Origin: Gossypium raimondii
Taxonomy: Eukaryota > Streptophyta > Magnoliopsida > Malvales > Malvaceae
NCBI RefSeq assembly: GCF_025698545.1
Contig: NC_068572.1
Location: 4,464,001 to 4,528,000, forward strand
Reading direction: 5' to 3'
Length of the DNA stretch: 64,000 nucleotides
Shown: piece by piece, positions 11,065 to 23,623 of the stretch
Layout of the letters: each line of letters begins with the position of its first letter
Numbering within the stretch: the stretch's first letter is position 1
The notes under the pieces: model-generated
Database searches by the model: none
What the model was told of the DNA's origin: nothing
The model's input: the letters and a program-made list of their open reading frames with translations, nothing else
Translations under genes and position numbers: made by a program

Positions 11065-11302
11065 TATTGGGGATCGACTCAATTAAGCAACGAACAAGTA
11101 AAAAAATAGCAAAAGAAATTGAGAAATTAAACACACAAATTTAACGTGGAAAATCCCCTCCAAAGAGGATAAAAAATCACGGGCAAAGATAATTTTACTG
11201 TAATGGAAAAAGAACGAAGAGTACAAAAGATGGAGATAAAAACTAAACTCCAAAACCTGAAAACAAAGAACCCTCAAAATGTAAACACCAAATTCTCCAA
11301 CA
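11065..11302 (-). repeat. 5' LTR with its U3 promoter deleted
   Basis: Starts next to the primer-binding site and ends CAACA beside the target duplication, like a full LTR, but is 238 bp against 401 bp for its partner. The missing block lies between two ctc words in the partner (about 9352-9537) and includes the TATA box. Confidence 0.8.
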
Positions 11303-11790
11303 ATTGACTTGATCATTAGTCTAACGATAATTAAATAAATAATTTAAAAATCGTAAATAATTAATAGAAATTATAAATTGGTTCAATTGATTCAATTATC
11401 AAATTTTACCTCAAATTTAAAGTTTTTATTGATTTTAAAAGTTTATTTAGTGAACAATTCAATCCCTTTGTTCGAATCGATATAGCGATTGATTTTCGCT
11501 CAGACAAAATTTCAACAACATCATCTCTTATTTTACAAAATTTAATCTCGTGGATCTCAAATTATAAAAATTATCTTGAATGAGCATGCCTAATACTCTT
11601 TATAAGAGTTGGTGAAAGGTGGTTTTGTAATTCACTATCAAAGTTCTATGGTGGTCAATTCGATTATACTATCAGATTTTAGTTTAATCGGTTTGATTCA
11701 ATAATTTTAAATAAAATAAAAATTTATAAAAGAAAAGAAATTTAATAATCGAATGAACCATCAAATTTTTGTGTTTTATTCAATGTGTAA
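11303..11790. repeat. Inverted duplication, block B
   Basis: Aligns in reverse complement with 13570-13836 plus 14518-14740 (words such as ttggttcaattgattcaa, aattcaatc, and tcttattttacaaaatttaatctcg). The partner is interrupted by a LINE. Confidence 0.75.
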
Positions 11791-12099
11791 CTTTATTCAT
11801 GACTTTTTATTTGATTTATTTTTCATAAATGACTAACATCATTATCGATAAAATATCATTTTATGTTTACATGTTACATTCACAAATACTTATATTTATC
11901 CAATATAAAAATAAATTGATGTGTTCATTTCTTTAAATGTGTACAATTGAATCAAAACAAAAGTTTTATATATACATTTGAACCAAAATCAAAATTTAAT
12001 GAGTATAATTGCACAAAATCAAAATTCATGTACAAAATTAAATATTAAATCAAAGCTCGTGTATAATTTTAATATTCATCTCTTATTTAATGATGGTCA

Positions 12100-13340
12100 C
12101 AAAACTAACTATAAATACGATAAATACAAGCGCACCTATCGAACAATAATATAGCTATGGTAAGTAGAGAATATTGTATCCACGAGGACTAAAAGTACTA
12201 GTAATTATCGTCTTCTTATTATTTAGCCGACAAATTGGAGTGATTATTTTTAACCTAAATTTACTAAGAACGCAACAGAGAATAAATCAAGGAAAAAAAC
12301 TAATATTAACCAATGAGATAGACAATACCCAAGAAAGAATCCACCTAGACTTCACCTATTATTATCAATCTGAATTAAATGATTTATTCACTTGTTACTT
12401 GATCCGTAGAAATCCCTAAATTATGTTAATATCTCTTTCGAGAGTAAGAACAACTGACTCTAGGTTGATTAATTGAAATATCTTTCTAATTAAAATTCCT
12501 ATCATCGCATTAACTCGATCTATGGATTCCCCTATTAGATTTGACTCTAGTCTGGTAGATTTATGTCGTCCTATTTCTAGGATTGCATGCAACTCCACTC
12601 AATTATGCTAAATCTACTCTTAAATAAGGACTTTTGCTCCACTAAAATAAGCACATTAAATATGAATTAATATCCCAGAAATATTAAAACAAGAAATAAC
12701 CATACATAATTGAGAATAAGAATTAAGTATTTATCGTGTAAAACAGAAATTAGATAAAATGATTTATCATAGGTTTCATCCTCCCTAGGTATCTAGGGAA
12801 TTAGTTCATAGTCCTGAATAGAAACATCTCAAAGTCAGAAAAACCACAAGACATAAAGAAACTCAATAAAACTTTGAAAGAAATTAAAAGGAGATCTTCA
12901 ATCTTGATGGAGATCCGCTTCCGAGTTGATTTTGATGGCGTTCTTCGAGTGTTTTCTTTGATCTTCTCCGATTGCCCCCTTATGTCTTCTTCTCATGGGT
13001 ATTTATAGACTTTAGAATGCTTAGAAAACCTAAAAATTGATTTCTTTCGCGTATTTGAGAAACAGGGTGCGAAATCGACACGGGCAAGTGTCCAGCCCAT
13101 GTGGCTCACACGGTTGTGTGCCCAACCAGTGTGGAAATGCTCAAGCCGTGTGGATCCTGAAAACAACTCTTTTTGTCTGATTTTGGCTTGTTTTTCTCTC
13201 CTTTCACTCCCACTTGCTCTCCTAAGTATAGAAACATGAATTTAAAGGATTAGGAGCATCAAATTCACTAATTTTCATAATTAATCATTCAAAAATGAAT
13301 TAAAAATGAGATTAAAATATGTTACTTTTATAGCTTATCA
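12100..13340 (-). repeat. Dispersed repeat, copy 2, with LTR-like tail
   Basis: 12100-12660 is the inverted counterpart of 4130-4715. The rest (12660-13340) contains ggtatttatag, a run of alternating cacgg/gtgtg words (13078-13150: gacacgggcaag, gtggctcacacgg, agccgtgtgg) and ends near ttatagcttatca. I read it as an LTR or leader fragment of a gypsy-type element. No coding domain is seen. Confidence 0.5.
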
Positions 13341-13569
13341 TTTAAAAATTCATTTTAATGAGATTTAAGCTTTTAAATCTATCTTTGGAGGAAGCAATAT
13401 GTTTGGTCAAGTATGTAACAAGATATTCTGGTGCAGGATTCACTACCTTGAACCAAACAAACATTTAGGGTAAGTAGTTAAATCCATATTAGATTCAGTG
13501 GAAGCGGTTGAATAAAAAACTAATGGTTTGACTAGTGATAATGAAAAATAAAACAAATTGCTATAAATT

Positions 13570-15380
13570 AATAAAAAATTGAAAATCAAAACTTGACGGT
13601 TCAACCGATTATTAAAATTTCATCTCTTTTATAATTTTTTATTTTTATTTAACAATTGTTGAATTAGATCAATTAAACTAAAATCCGATAATATAATCAA
13701 CCACCTTAGAAAATTGATATTGAATTACAAAACCACATTTTATCAACTCTAATAAGAGTATTAGACATGCTCATTTAAGATATTTTTGATAATTTGAGAT
13801 CCTCGAAATTAAATTTTGTAAAATAAGAGACAGTGTGGATGTGGCTCCTACTTCAATGAGTAGTTGAAATTGGCGGAGGATGCTTAAGTTGAAGCCTTTG
13901 GTTGCTGCCACTTTTCAACAGTTTGCTAATGCTAAAGTGAGTACTTCTCAATTGTGGGAGGCAATTAGAACTCGTGGTGTGAAGGTGGAATGTCAGTGTT
14001 TGCTATGGTTCCCTTTACATATTCCTAAGCATTCTCTTATTGCTTGGATGGTCATTTTTAATAGGCTCCCAACTCGAGATCGCTTGCTTGCTTTTGGGAT
14101 TTCGATTGATACTTGTTTTTTCTGTATAGATGCTGCAGAGAAATGTGATCACATTTTCTTTGAGTGCAGTTTTTCAAGGAAGGTGTGGCAGTCAGTTTTG
14201 TGTCTTTGCTCCATTTATAGGGCTGTGAGAACTTGTAGGCAAGAGTTATGGATACAGAGGAACAAGAGATATTTTGGTGCATCTTTCTTAACTAAAGATG
14301 CTGTCTTGGTACACGATTAAATAGATTGTGCAGGCTCGCTTAGAGGAAAGATCAATCAATAGAACTGATCCTGTTATTGCTTCACTTTATGCTTCTTAAG
14401 GTATCATTGGTTAATTTGTTTGTATAGCTTAAAGTTACTGTAAAATGTTTTTTGTTCTTTGTAACAGTTTTAACTGCTTTCTTGGATTAATTAACTTCAT
14501 CATTCATCCAAAAAAAAAGAGACGGTGTTATTGGAATCGGGTAGAATCGAAAATTAATTGTTATATTGGTTCAAACAAAGAGATTGAATTATTCACTGAA
14601 TGAACTGTTTAAAACCGATAAAAACTCTAAAATTGAGGTAAAAATTGACTATTGAATCGATTGAACCAATTTATACTTTCTATTAATTATTTATAAATTT
14701 TAAATTATTTATTTAATTATGATTAAACTAATGATATAATCATTTAAACTAAAACTAATAATGTAACTCATTCGACCACTTATCCAATTTTAAAAAAAAT
14801 GCTTTCTCATCCTAAATGTTTCATTAGGAACTATACTCTTCTCAAGTACCTCTCACTATATTCAAATTATCTCTCCTATACTTGTTCAATCCCACTTGTA
14901 AATTTTACCTAATGTTGTAAGGCATAATCAATAAATAAAAGTTAGTTTTGTTTAATGTGTGTGAATGGATAGGAGTATTTTAATTGCATTAGAGATAGAA
15001 TTAGCTAGTTGCCATAGCATTTAAACTTGCCTAATTCATATAAAAGCTAGTTCTCCTACCTTTCCATTTTAAGTTTAACATCATACAAATTACATATATA
15101 AGATAAATACAATATAAAAGAGTTTTACTCAAAACATTTTCATGAAAATAATTTTTGCAGTTTGAATAATTTTGCATAAAATATTTTTCGTTGTTTGATA
15201 AATTTTCTTGAAATCATTATCTAAAAGTTATTTTTAATGAAATAAACATAACACGATATTATGGTAACATTTACTTTTAACAATTAAAATTTATTTTATA
15301 ATAAGATAATATTTTATAATAATCAATATTATATATAAAATGCTATTTGTACGAAAATAATCAAAATAATCAAATTAAAA
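13570..15380. repeat. Inverted duplication, blocks B' and A'
   Basis: Reverse-complement partner of 8451-9141 plus 11303-11790. Here A' and B' meet directly near 14730, which marks the site that is filled by the copia element on the other arm. It carries its own insertion, the LINE at 13837-14517. Confidence 0.78.
13837..14517 (+). mobile_element. 5'-truncated LINE with poly(A) and 11-bp TSD
   Basis: Flanked by agagac[a/g]gtgt at 13826-13836 and 14518-14528 (one mismatch) and ending in a short A run, as expected for target-primed reverse transcription. The open frame 13880-14320 (146 codons) encodes the zinc-binding region found at the end of plant L1-type reverse transcriptases: PKHSLIAWMVIFNRLPTRDR, then CFFCIDAAEKCDHIFFECSFS, then VW, and an RN..YF segment. 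The polymerase and endonuclease are absent. Confidence 0.88.
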
Positions 15381-15461
15381 CATGTCAATCAAATAAACAA
15401 ATACTACTTTATATAATTGCAATTAACCACACTAACACTATACAGTACTCTTATCAATTTA

Positions 15462-15507
15462 AGGAGAGCAAGGCAATAATGTGAAATTTCGAGCACAACA
15501 GTGTCAT
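15462..15507 (-). pseudogene. Peroxidase copy cut after 15 codons
   Basis: On the minus strand the ATG at 15507 begins [15 protein letters not shown] exactly as in the intact genes, then homology stops at 15462 and a stop codon follows two codons later. Nothing downstream resembles peroxidase. It shares its promoter (15508-16027) with the intact genes. Confidence 0.85.
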
Positions 15508-15865
15508 TGTACCTGATATATATAATACAACAGAAGAACAACTTATAAATTAAATGAAAGCAAATTAAAAGTAGAATGGAAAGGGCTGAGGATCAGAATA
15601 TGGTGGTTTGTGCAGTTGGGATTGGAAGGTTACGAGAGTGGAGATGTTGGATGGAGTACTTATATATAGCCATAGGTGGAGTTGGTGGTGATTACTTGTT
15701 GGAACCAAGAACGTGTGTAGTGGTAGATGTAAGCTTGAAAGCATAGCTTGAGGTTGAAGTGTTCATTTGTTTTGAACCATTCAAAGGCATGCAGCAGCTT
15801 CTTTGTGAGTGAAGAGGAAGAAAACTTCAGATTCAGACATACATATATTGCTTCATCTCCTTAAT

Positions 15866-15907
<42 letters not shown>

Positions 15908-16027
15908 GCTCTGACCAAGCCTTTCAACTCTCTATTCTAAATTATTGCAACGAGAGCTATGGGTTTTCTCAAGCTGTAATGGAGCTGCAGTAATAATATT
16001 ATACTGGTAAATTCATATAGAGCACCG
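15508..16027 (-). promoter_or_regulatory. Orphan peroxidase promoter copy
   Basis: An inverted copy of 29424-29932, closest to the copy-3 promoter (both have the agtgaagaggaagaaaac stretch, absent from the copy-2 arm). It includes the TATA region ctatatataagtactcc and an (AT)n run at 15869-15903. It is cut at about 16027 by the LTR element. Confidence 0.8.
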
Positions 16028-18608
16028 TCGGAATAGGGTTTCGAAGCATTACCAAAGTTTATCAATCCAATAGGAAAAATTCTCAAACATTTCTTATCAT
16101 TAAAAATAGTCATCAAAGCATCATTTTAATCCAAATGATAAACATACCTAAACCAAATCAATTTGCCTAATTCATGAGCACTTAAACATAGAATTAAATT
16201 CAAATGCACGTATCTAGATTTAGTTCAATTTACCATGCCATAATATGGCTTCAAAAAACAAACACATATTTATATATATTTACAAAACTAATATTAAACT
16301 TATAACCTCATTTACAATTCATCCACAAAATAACAATTATTTAGACACCCTAGGTACATGTCGACACAAAGGATAAACATCACAAATTTGAGTTCGAGAT
16401 CGTTATTGAATGCTAAATCGGTGATAAAAAGTTAAGTACCTAACCTGCGCACGGAAAACAAAATCGTACGTTAAGTAAAACTCAGTGGTATTTCTATAAT
16501 CTAAATATTTAAAGACAAGATAAAATAATATGCACATATTAATTATAAGCACAATTCAATATTTAAAACCACATTTATTCATACAATGACATTAGCCATT
16601 CAATACTCAAATCATAAATACATCATTTTATACTATTCTCAATTCTCATCATTTGCTATATAATAGCTTTTCACAATTTGATCCACGTATCATTTAAACA
16701 ATAACATTATCCATTCCATATCATACATAATTCATGTATCTCATTTTCATGTTTCAATTCACTAACCCATTTTCAATTCCCGTACAATATCATCCAATAG
16801 CACTCATAGTACCGTTTTCTTTAATTACCCCTATTAACACGACTCGGACTCGGACAGATATACGGATCCAACCCTATGCCTCATCGGATAAATCTGAAGT
16901 AGTAATTGCGCCCAACGCTTTATAAATTTGACACCCAGTGTCTCGTTGGTTAAACCGAAGTAAATTAGCACCCTGTGCCTCATCGACTCGAAGTCGAATA
17001 AATCCTTGTACTCTTCCTATCCTATAGCATGCCATCTATATCCGACTCAGCCCGATACAGTTAATAGGGTTCCAATTTGCTTTCCAAATACAACCAATAT
17101 CCAATTATCATATTTGCACATCACGTATATATTCATTTCAATTCAAATAATCATTACATTTATAATATATATACCAATTCAATCCATTTCAATCAGCTTT
17201 AATTCAATTCAATATCAAAGTGCCAAATACTCACCTCAACCACTTACCATATGCATTAAATCAAAATACAACAATTAGTAACTAGGTTCGGATTAGAGAA
17301 ATACAAACCAGGAATTCCGAGCTATTAGATGTCGACTTTATCTTTTCCTTTTTTAGTCGAGGATTTCGGTACGACGTTAGCTACAGAATTAAAACAATTA
17401 AAATTCATCAATATAACACAATTCAATTTCATATTGAATATTTCAATTTTTTACTCAATATTTTCCAAAATTTCAATTTAGTCCCTAAATCGAGACTAAT
17501 TTTATTCGTCACATTTAATTCTACATTTTCATACAAATTCCACTTTAAATTAAATTTAACTCCCTATTTTCACTTAAGTCCCTAAATTTTGAATTTTCAC
17601 AATTTAGTCCCTATTACTCAAAATTTACCATTTATTCTACAATTTAATCCTTTTTCATTTCTAGCTTAAAGATCTATCAATTTAACCCCTAATACTAAAA
17701 TTATTCAACATTAACAACATTTATAAACTCAATAATTGCTAAATTTTCTACATAAGTCAGGTAGTACTTAACACCGAGATTCCAAAAACATAAAAATTAC
17801 AAGAAAAATGGACTAAATTGACTAACCAATTGAACTTGGAATTTTGAAACCCCTAACCCGTGGGTTCTTTCTTCTCTTTCTCTTTTCCTTTTTCTTTCTT
17901 TCTATTTTGTTTTGCTTTTGTCTTTCTTTATTTCTTTTATTACTATAATATATATTTACTTAAATATTAAGTAAAACATACTATAATATATATTTTTTAA
18001 ATTTAATTTATTAATAATATATAATAATAATTTTACACTTTATGCCACCTCATTAAAGAACAATGACGTAATTGCTTCTTTAGTCCCTTTAATTATTCTT
18101 TAATCTATGATTCAACTTTCACCCTATATGTAATTTAGTCTTTATACCTAATTACTTTTAATTCAAGTAAATTCACTTAACCAAAATCTAATTAACTACA
18201 CAAATAGCTTAGTAAATATTTATTAAAAATATTTACGAGTCCGATTTACGGGAATGGAATCCCGGGAATGCACTTTTTTATTTTTTTCAATTTGGTCCTT
18301 TTTTTAATTAACTATCGAAACGTTAAAATTTCTTAATGAAACTTTAATACCACCTTAATGACACTCCGTAAATATTTATAAAAATATTTACGGCTCGGTT
18401 TATAAAAACAAAGTCTCGATACCTCATTTTCTAAAATCACTTAAACTTAATAAATCACTTAGATAACATAAATTATCAAATCAAAAACCTTTTTTTTTAA
18501 TCACATTTGACTCATAAATATTAAATAATAATATTTACGAACTTACTCATCGGATTTGGTGGCCCCAAAACCACTGTTTCTGACACCACGGAAAAACGGG
18601 CTGTTACA
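16028..18608 (-). repeat. 3' LTR, truncated at its outer end
   Basis: Matches 20887-23523 along its length, but its outer end starts inside the LTR (aatagggtttcgaag) next to peroxidase promoter sequence ending caccg. Confidence 0.85.
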
Positions 18609-20886
18609 ACTCTTCTCCTTTACAAAAATTTCGTCCTTGAAATTACTCACCTGGTATAAGCTATTAAGTCAAGTCTTTCTTCCACCTTTTCAATCGAAGT
18701 TCATAAAAATCAATCATAACTCATATCATATTCGAACTCATATCAGAACTCATTTTAGAAGTTGATAGTATACCTGAACTTAACTGAGTAGCTCTGATGT
18801 TCTCCTACCATCACTTTATCATTAGTAATATAACTACCGAGAAATTCCCAATAATCGTCTGTCGAAACATAATCGAGAAACTCGGATTATCAAACTCTAG
18901 CTGATGCTTATGATGTAGTTGTATCTATAACTTTCAACTGATATTTGTTCCCCTTTTTCGAGGAAATTAGTGTCAAGCAATATCTTTTTACACAAGTGCA
19001 ATAACTTCAACAATCGGGACAACTTTAACCCATAATAACATTTCTCGATTAGAACTGACTTGATAGATATATTTCTGTATCAAGTCTTCTAGAATCTAAA
19101 TTTCTCATTCTTACTGTTCGTCTATTTACCCATGAATGCTTATTCCTGGACCTGAAGATAGACTCAAATGCGTATAACTCAATTAACTTTTCAATGAATA
19201 ACCCACACTGATTAAAACAAATGAGTCGATTTTATCTATCAGATAATAACATTTTAGAATAATCCTTTCTTCTTGTTGTTAAGACAACCTAGACATACAA
19301 TCTATCACAATTCCCTTAGAATACTAATCAAAGATCCATAAAAATTGCATTAACTTAAACGAAACATAACATCCCGTTTTAACTTGTTGACATTAATCAA
19401 GATTACCTGAGGAATGAAAACCAATATACAAGTTTGAGCTCAATCTTCCACCGTCTACTCTTTTATCGATGTCAACCCTTTCACGAAAGCTAGAAAAAGG
19501 ATTATATATAATAAAGCTATTTCAATTATTAACATCGAAGCTTTAAACTATACCGAAGCCACAACCATCAGATAGATTAAAAACCATAGTGCTATAATAG
19601 GACCGACGTTTCAACATCAATACTGCACTCCAAAATAGAAGGGAAAATTGAAAGTAGTCCAATAACAACCAGTGCAGTAATACAACTTTTATAATCTGAG
19701 ATCCATATCACTGAGCTCCCATGATCGAACCAGGATTTATAACAGTAATAAATGTAATTACCTCTGGCTAATGAATATCTTTTACAGATGAACTATGTTT
19801 GATAAATTAAACAATAAGAATGATAAGAAAATCGAGATAATGAAATCCAAGATATGAAGCTATACTGAATTTCCAAGAATAAAAACCATATTGAATGATA
19901 AAGAGATTGATGATGTCCCAAAGAAAGTCCAGAAGAAGAATATCGCTCATACGCACTAGAAACAGTTGTGATAGAGATAATTTAAATTGCATATATGTAA
20001 TTCAGAACATTAACCAGTAGAAGTAGAAAATAGCTTCATATGAATCTTATCATCAAGTCTTTTATCTAACATAATGGATTAGAATTTCAGAAAAAGATAG
20101 AGCAATGCCGATCATGAATCAACCAGACTAATAATAATTCCGTCTAACATTATGATTAGCTAACCTTTTTATATGATAAGAATCACATCTGAAAATGAAC
20201 AGTTACATACATCTCTGAGAATAAAAGAACATATAGAATACCCAGACGAGATCACTATAAGATACTCGACTATAACAGCTGCATTCAGATATCTTTGCAA
20301 TTTCAAGACTATCCCACTGACTACTACAGTCATCAATGATCCTACATTATCCCAATCACTAAAGAAATCAATTCAGAAGAAATTCTGGTTAACCCATTCT
20401 TTAAATACCATACCTGAATAAATCGATTACTCATGAATAACTTCTTCTTTAATAACGACATTGCGTATCCCAAATAATTTTCAGAAAAATCTAATATCTC
20501 TTCTAAAATTCTCTTTACTTGCTAACCCATCCTCGTCTCTGGCCGCGTTATTATTCATTCAGCTATTGAACTCTTCAGTTTCACACTTGTAAGCTTAATG
20601 AATATAAATCTTGTAAATTTCGTTGTATAAGACTGTACAGGTGATGGGTGAAAGTCGTAAAGCATCAAATTTTGACTCTCATATATATACACGTATAACA
20701 TAACATTTATCATCAACATAATCATTATAATCATTCGACATTTTCAACTATAAAACAAAAACAAATATATCAGCATCCAAATCCCGACTCAATTTGACTC
20801 AATTATGGCACGTACCTCTAGACTCAATTTCGAGCTCGATTTAGTTCGAGAATCGGCTAAACCTATAAAACTCAGATACCACTAAA
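18609..20886 (-). other. Non-coding interior of the LTR element
   Basis: 2.28 kb between the LTRs. Only short open frames occur (61 codons minus at 19807-19992; 82 codons plus at 20173-20421) and none shows gag, protease, reverse transcriptase or integrase motifs on either strand. Confidence 0.6.
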
Positions 20887-23523
20887 TGTAACACCCTTAA
20901 CCCATATTCGTCGCTAAAATAAGGTTTCGAAGCATTACTAAAGTTTATCGATCAAACAGGTAGAATTCTTAAACATTTCGTATCATTAAAACAAGTCATC
21001 AAAGCATCATTTTAATCCAAATTATAAACATACCTAATCCAAATCAATTTGCCTAGTTCATAAGCACTTAAACATAGAATTAAACCCAAATGCACGTATC
21101 TAGATTTAGTTTAATTTACCATGCCATAATATGGCTTCAAAAAACAAACACATATTTATATATATATTTACCAAACTAATATTAAACTTATAACCTCATT
21201 TACAATTCATCCAGAAAATAACAATTATTTAGACACCTTAGGTACATACCGACACAAAGGATAAACATCAAACATTTGAGTTCGGGATCGTTATTGGATG
21301 CTGAATCGGTGATAAAAAGTTAAGTACCTAACCTGTGCACATAAAACAAAACCGTACGCTGAGTAAAACTCAGTGGTATTTCTATAATCCAAATATTTAA
21401 AGACAAGATAATATAATATACACATATTAATTATAAGCACAATTGAATATTTAAAACCACATTTATTCATACAATGGCATTAGCCATTCAATACTCAAAT
21501 CATAAATACACCATTTTATATCATACTTAATTCTTATCATTTGCTATATAATAGCTTTTCATAATTTGATCCACATATCATTTAAACAATATCAATATCC
21601 ATTCTATATCCAATTCACGAATACATAATTCATGTATCTCATTTTCATGTTTCAATTCACTAACCCATTTTCAATTCACGTACAATATCATCAAATACCA
21701 ATCATAGTACCTTTTTATTTAATTACCCCTATTAACACGACTCGGACTCGGACGGATACACGGATCTAACCAACACACCAGTTTGGCACCCAGTGCCTCA
21801 TCGAATAAATTCGAAGTAGTAACTGCGCCAAGTGCTTTATAAATTTGACACCCAGTGTCTCATCAGTTAAACCGAAGTAAATTGGCACCTAGTGCCTCAT
21901 TGACTCGAAGTCGAAGAAATCCCTGAACTCTTCCTATCCTATGGCATGCCATCTATATTCGACTCAGTCCGATACAGTTAATAGGGTTCCAATTCACTTT
22001 CCAAATATAACCAATATCCAATTATCATATTTGCACATTATCACATTTACACATATATATTCATTTCAATTCAAATAATCAATACATTCGTAATATATAT
22101 ATCAATTCAATCAATTTCAATTAAATTTAATTCAATTCAATATCAAAGTGTCAAATACTCATCTTAACCACTTACCATATGCATTAAATCAAAATACAAC
22201 AATTAGTAACTAGGTTCAGATTATAGAAATACAAACCAGGAATTCCAAGCTATTTGACATTGACTTTATCTTTCCTCTTTTTAGTCGAGGATTCTGGTAC
22301 GACGTTAACTACAAAATTAAAACAATTAAAATTCATCAATATAACACAATTCAATTTTTTATATTGAATATTTCAAATTTTTACTCAATATTTGCCTAAA
22401 TTTCAATTTAGTCCCTAAATCGAGACTAATTTTTATTCTTCACATTTAATTCTATATTTTCATACAAATTTCACTCCCTATTTTCACTTAAGTCTCTAAA
22501 TTTTAATTATTCACAATTTAGTCCCTATTACTCAAAATTTACCATTTATTCTACAATTTAATCCTTTTTCATTTCTAGCTTAAAATCTATCAATTTAACC
22601 CTAAAACTAAAATTATTCAATATTAACAACATTTATAAACTCAATAATTGCTAAATTTTTTACATAAGTCGGGTAGTACTTAACACCGGGATTCCAAAAA
22701 CATAAAAATTACAAGAAAAAGGGGACTAAATTAACTACCCAATTGAACTTGGAACTTTGAAACCCCTAAGCCATGAGTTCTTCTTTCTTTCTCTTTTCTT
22801 TTCTTTCTTTCTCTTTAGTTTTGCTTTTATCTTTCTTTATTTCTTTTATTACTATAATATATATATATTTACTTAAATATTAAGTAAAACATATTATAAT
22901 ATATATTTTAACTTTAATTTATTAATAATATATATAATAATAATTTTACACCTTATGTGGCCTCATTAAAAATAATGGTGTAATTTGCTTCTTTAGTCCC
23001 TTTAATTATTCTTTAATCTATGATTCAACTTTCACCCTATATGCAATTTAGTCCTTATACCTAATTTCTTTTAATTCAAGTAAATTCACTTAACCGAAAT
23101 CTAATTAACTACACAACTAGCTTAATAAATATTTATTAAAAATATTGACGAGTCCAATTTACGGGAACGGAGTCCCGGGAATGCACTTTTTATTTTTTTT
23201 CAATTTGGTCCTTTTCTTTTAATTAATTATCAAAACGTTAAAATTTCTTAATGAAACTTTAATACCACCTTAATGACACTCTGTAAATATTTATAAAAAT
23301 ATTTACGGCTCGATTTATAAAAACAAGGTCCTGATACCTCATTTTCTAATACCACTTGAACTTAATAAATCACTTATATAACATAAATTATCAAATCAAA
23401 AACCTTTTTTTTAAATCACATTTGACTCGTAAATATTAAATAATAATATTTACGAACTTACCCATTAGATTTGGTGGCCCCGAAACCACTGTTTCCGACA
23501 CCACTGAAAAACAGGCTATTACA
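20887..23523 (-). repeat. 5' LTR, full length (2637 bp)
   Basis: Runs tgtaacaccc...gctattaca on the plus strand, with the primer-binding site immediately to its left. Confidence 0.88.
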
Positions 23524-23623
23524 TAATCATTTAAAAATTATAAAGATATAAATTATTAAAATGATGAAATTACATTTTTACTATCTCAAAAATATACAAT
23601 TTAATTTTGACCTGACTCACTAT

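Larger units (their letters stand above)
9142..11302 (-). mobile_element. Gag-only copia element with TSD ATTGA
   Basis: A complete LTR element on the minus strand flanked by the 5-bp duplication ATTGA (9137-9141 and 11303-11307). Left LTR 9142-9542; right LTR 11065-11302, shortened by an internal deletion. The primer-binding site TGGTATCAGAGC (initiator Met tRNA type) is at 11051-11062 and the polypurine tract aaaggtggagatt at 9543-9555. The internal part codes only for gag, protease and the start of the pre-integrase domain. Integrase, reverse transcriptase and RNase H are missing. The empty site is visible in the inverted duplicate near 14730. Confidence 0.88.
16028..23523 (-). mobile_element. 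Non-coding LTR retrotransposon with 2.6-kb LTRs
   Basis: Two similar LTRs, 16028-18608 (3' LTR in element sense) and 20887-23523 (5' LTR, 2637 bp, TGTAACA...TGTTACA type), flank 2.28 kb. A primer-binding site TGGTATCTGAG (complement of 20871-20881) and a polypurine tract aaaggagaagagt (complement of 18609-18622) fix the minus orientation. The LTR begins TGTAATAGCC/TGTAACAGCC, usual for a plant chromovirus-like gypsy family. The internal part has no open frame above 82 codons and no pol motif, so the element is non-autonomous. The 3' LTR lacks about its last 28 bp at 16028 and no target duplication is found, so that end is a rearrangement breakpoint. Confidence 0.82.
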
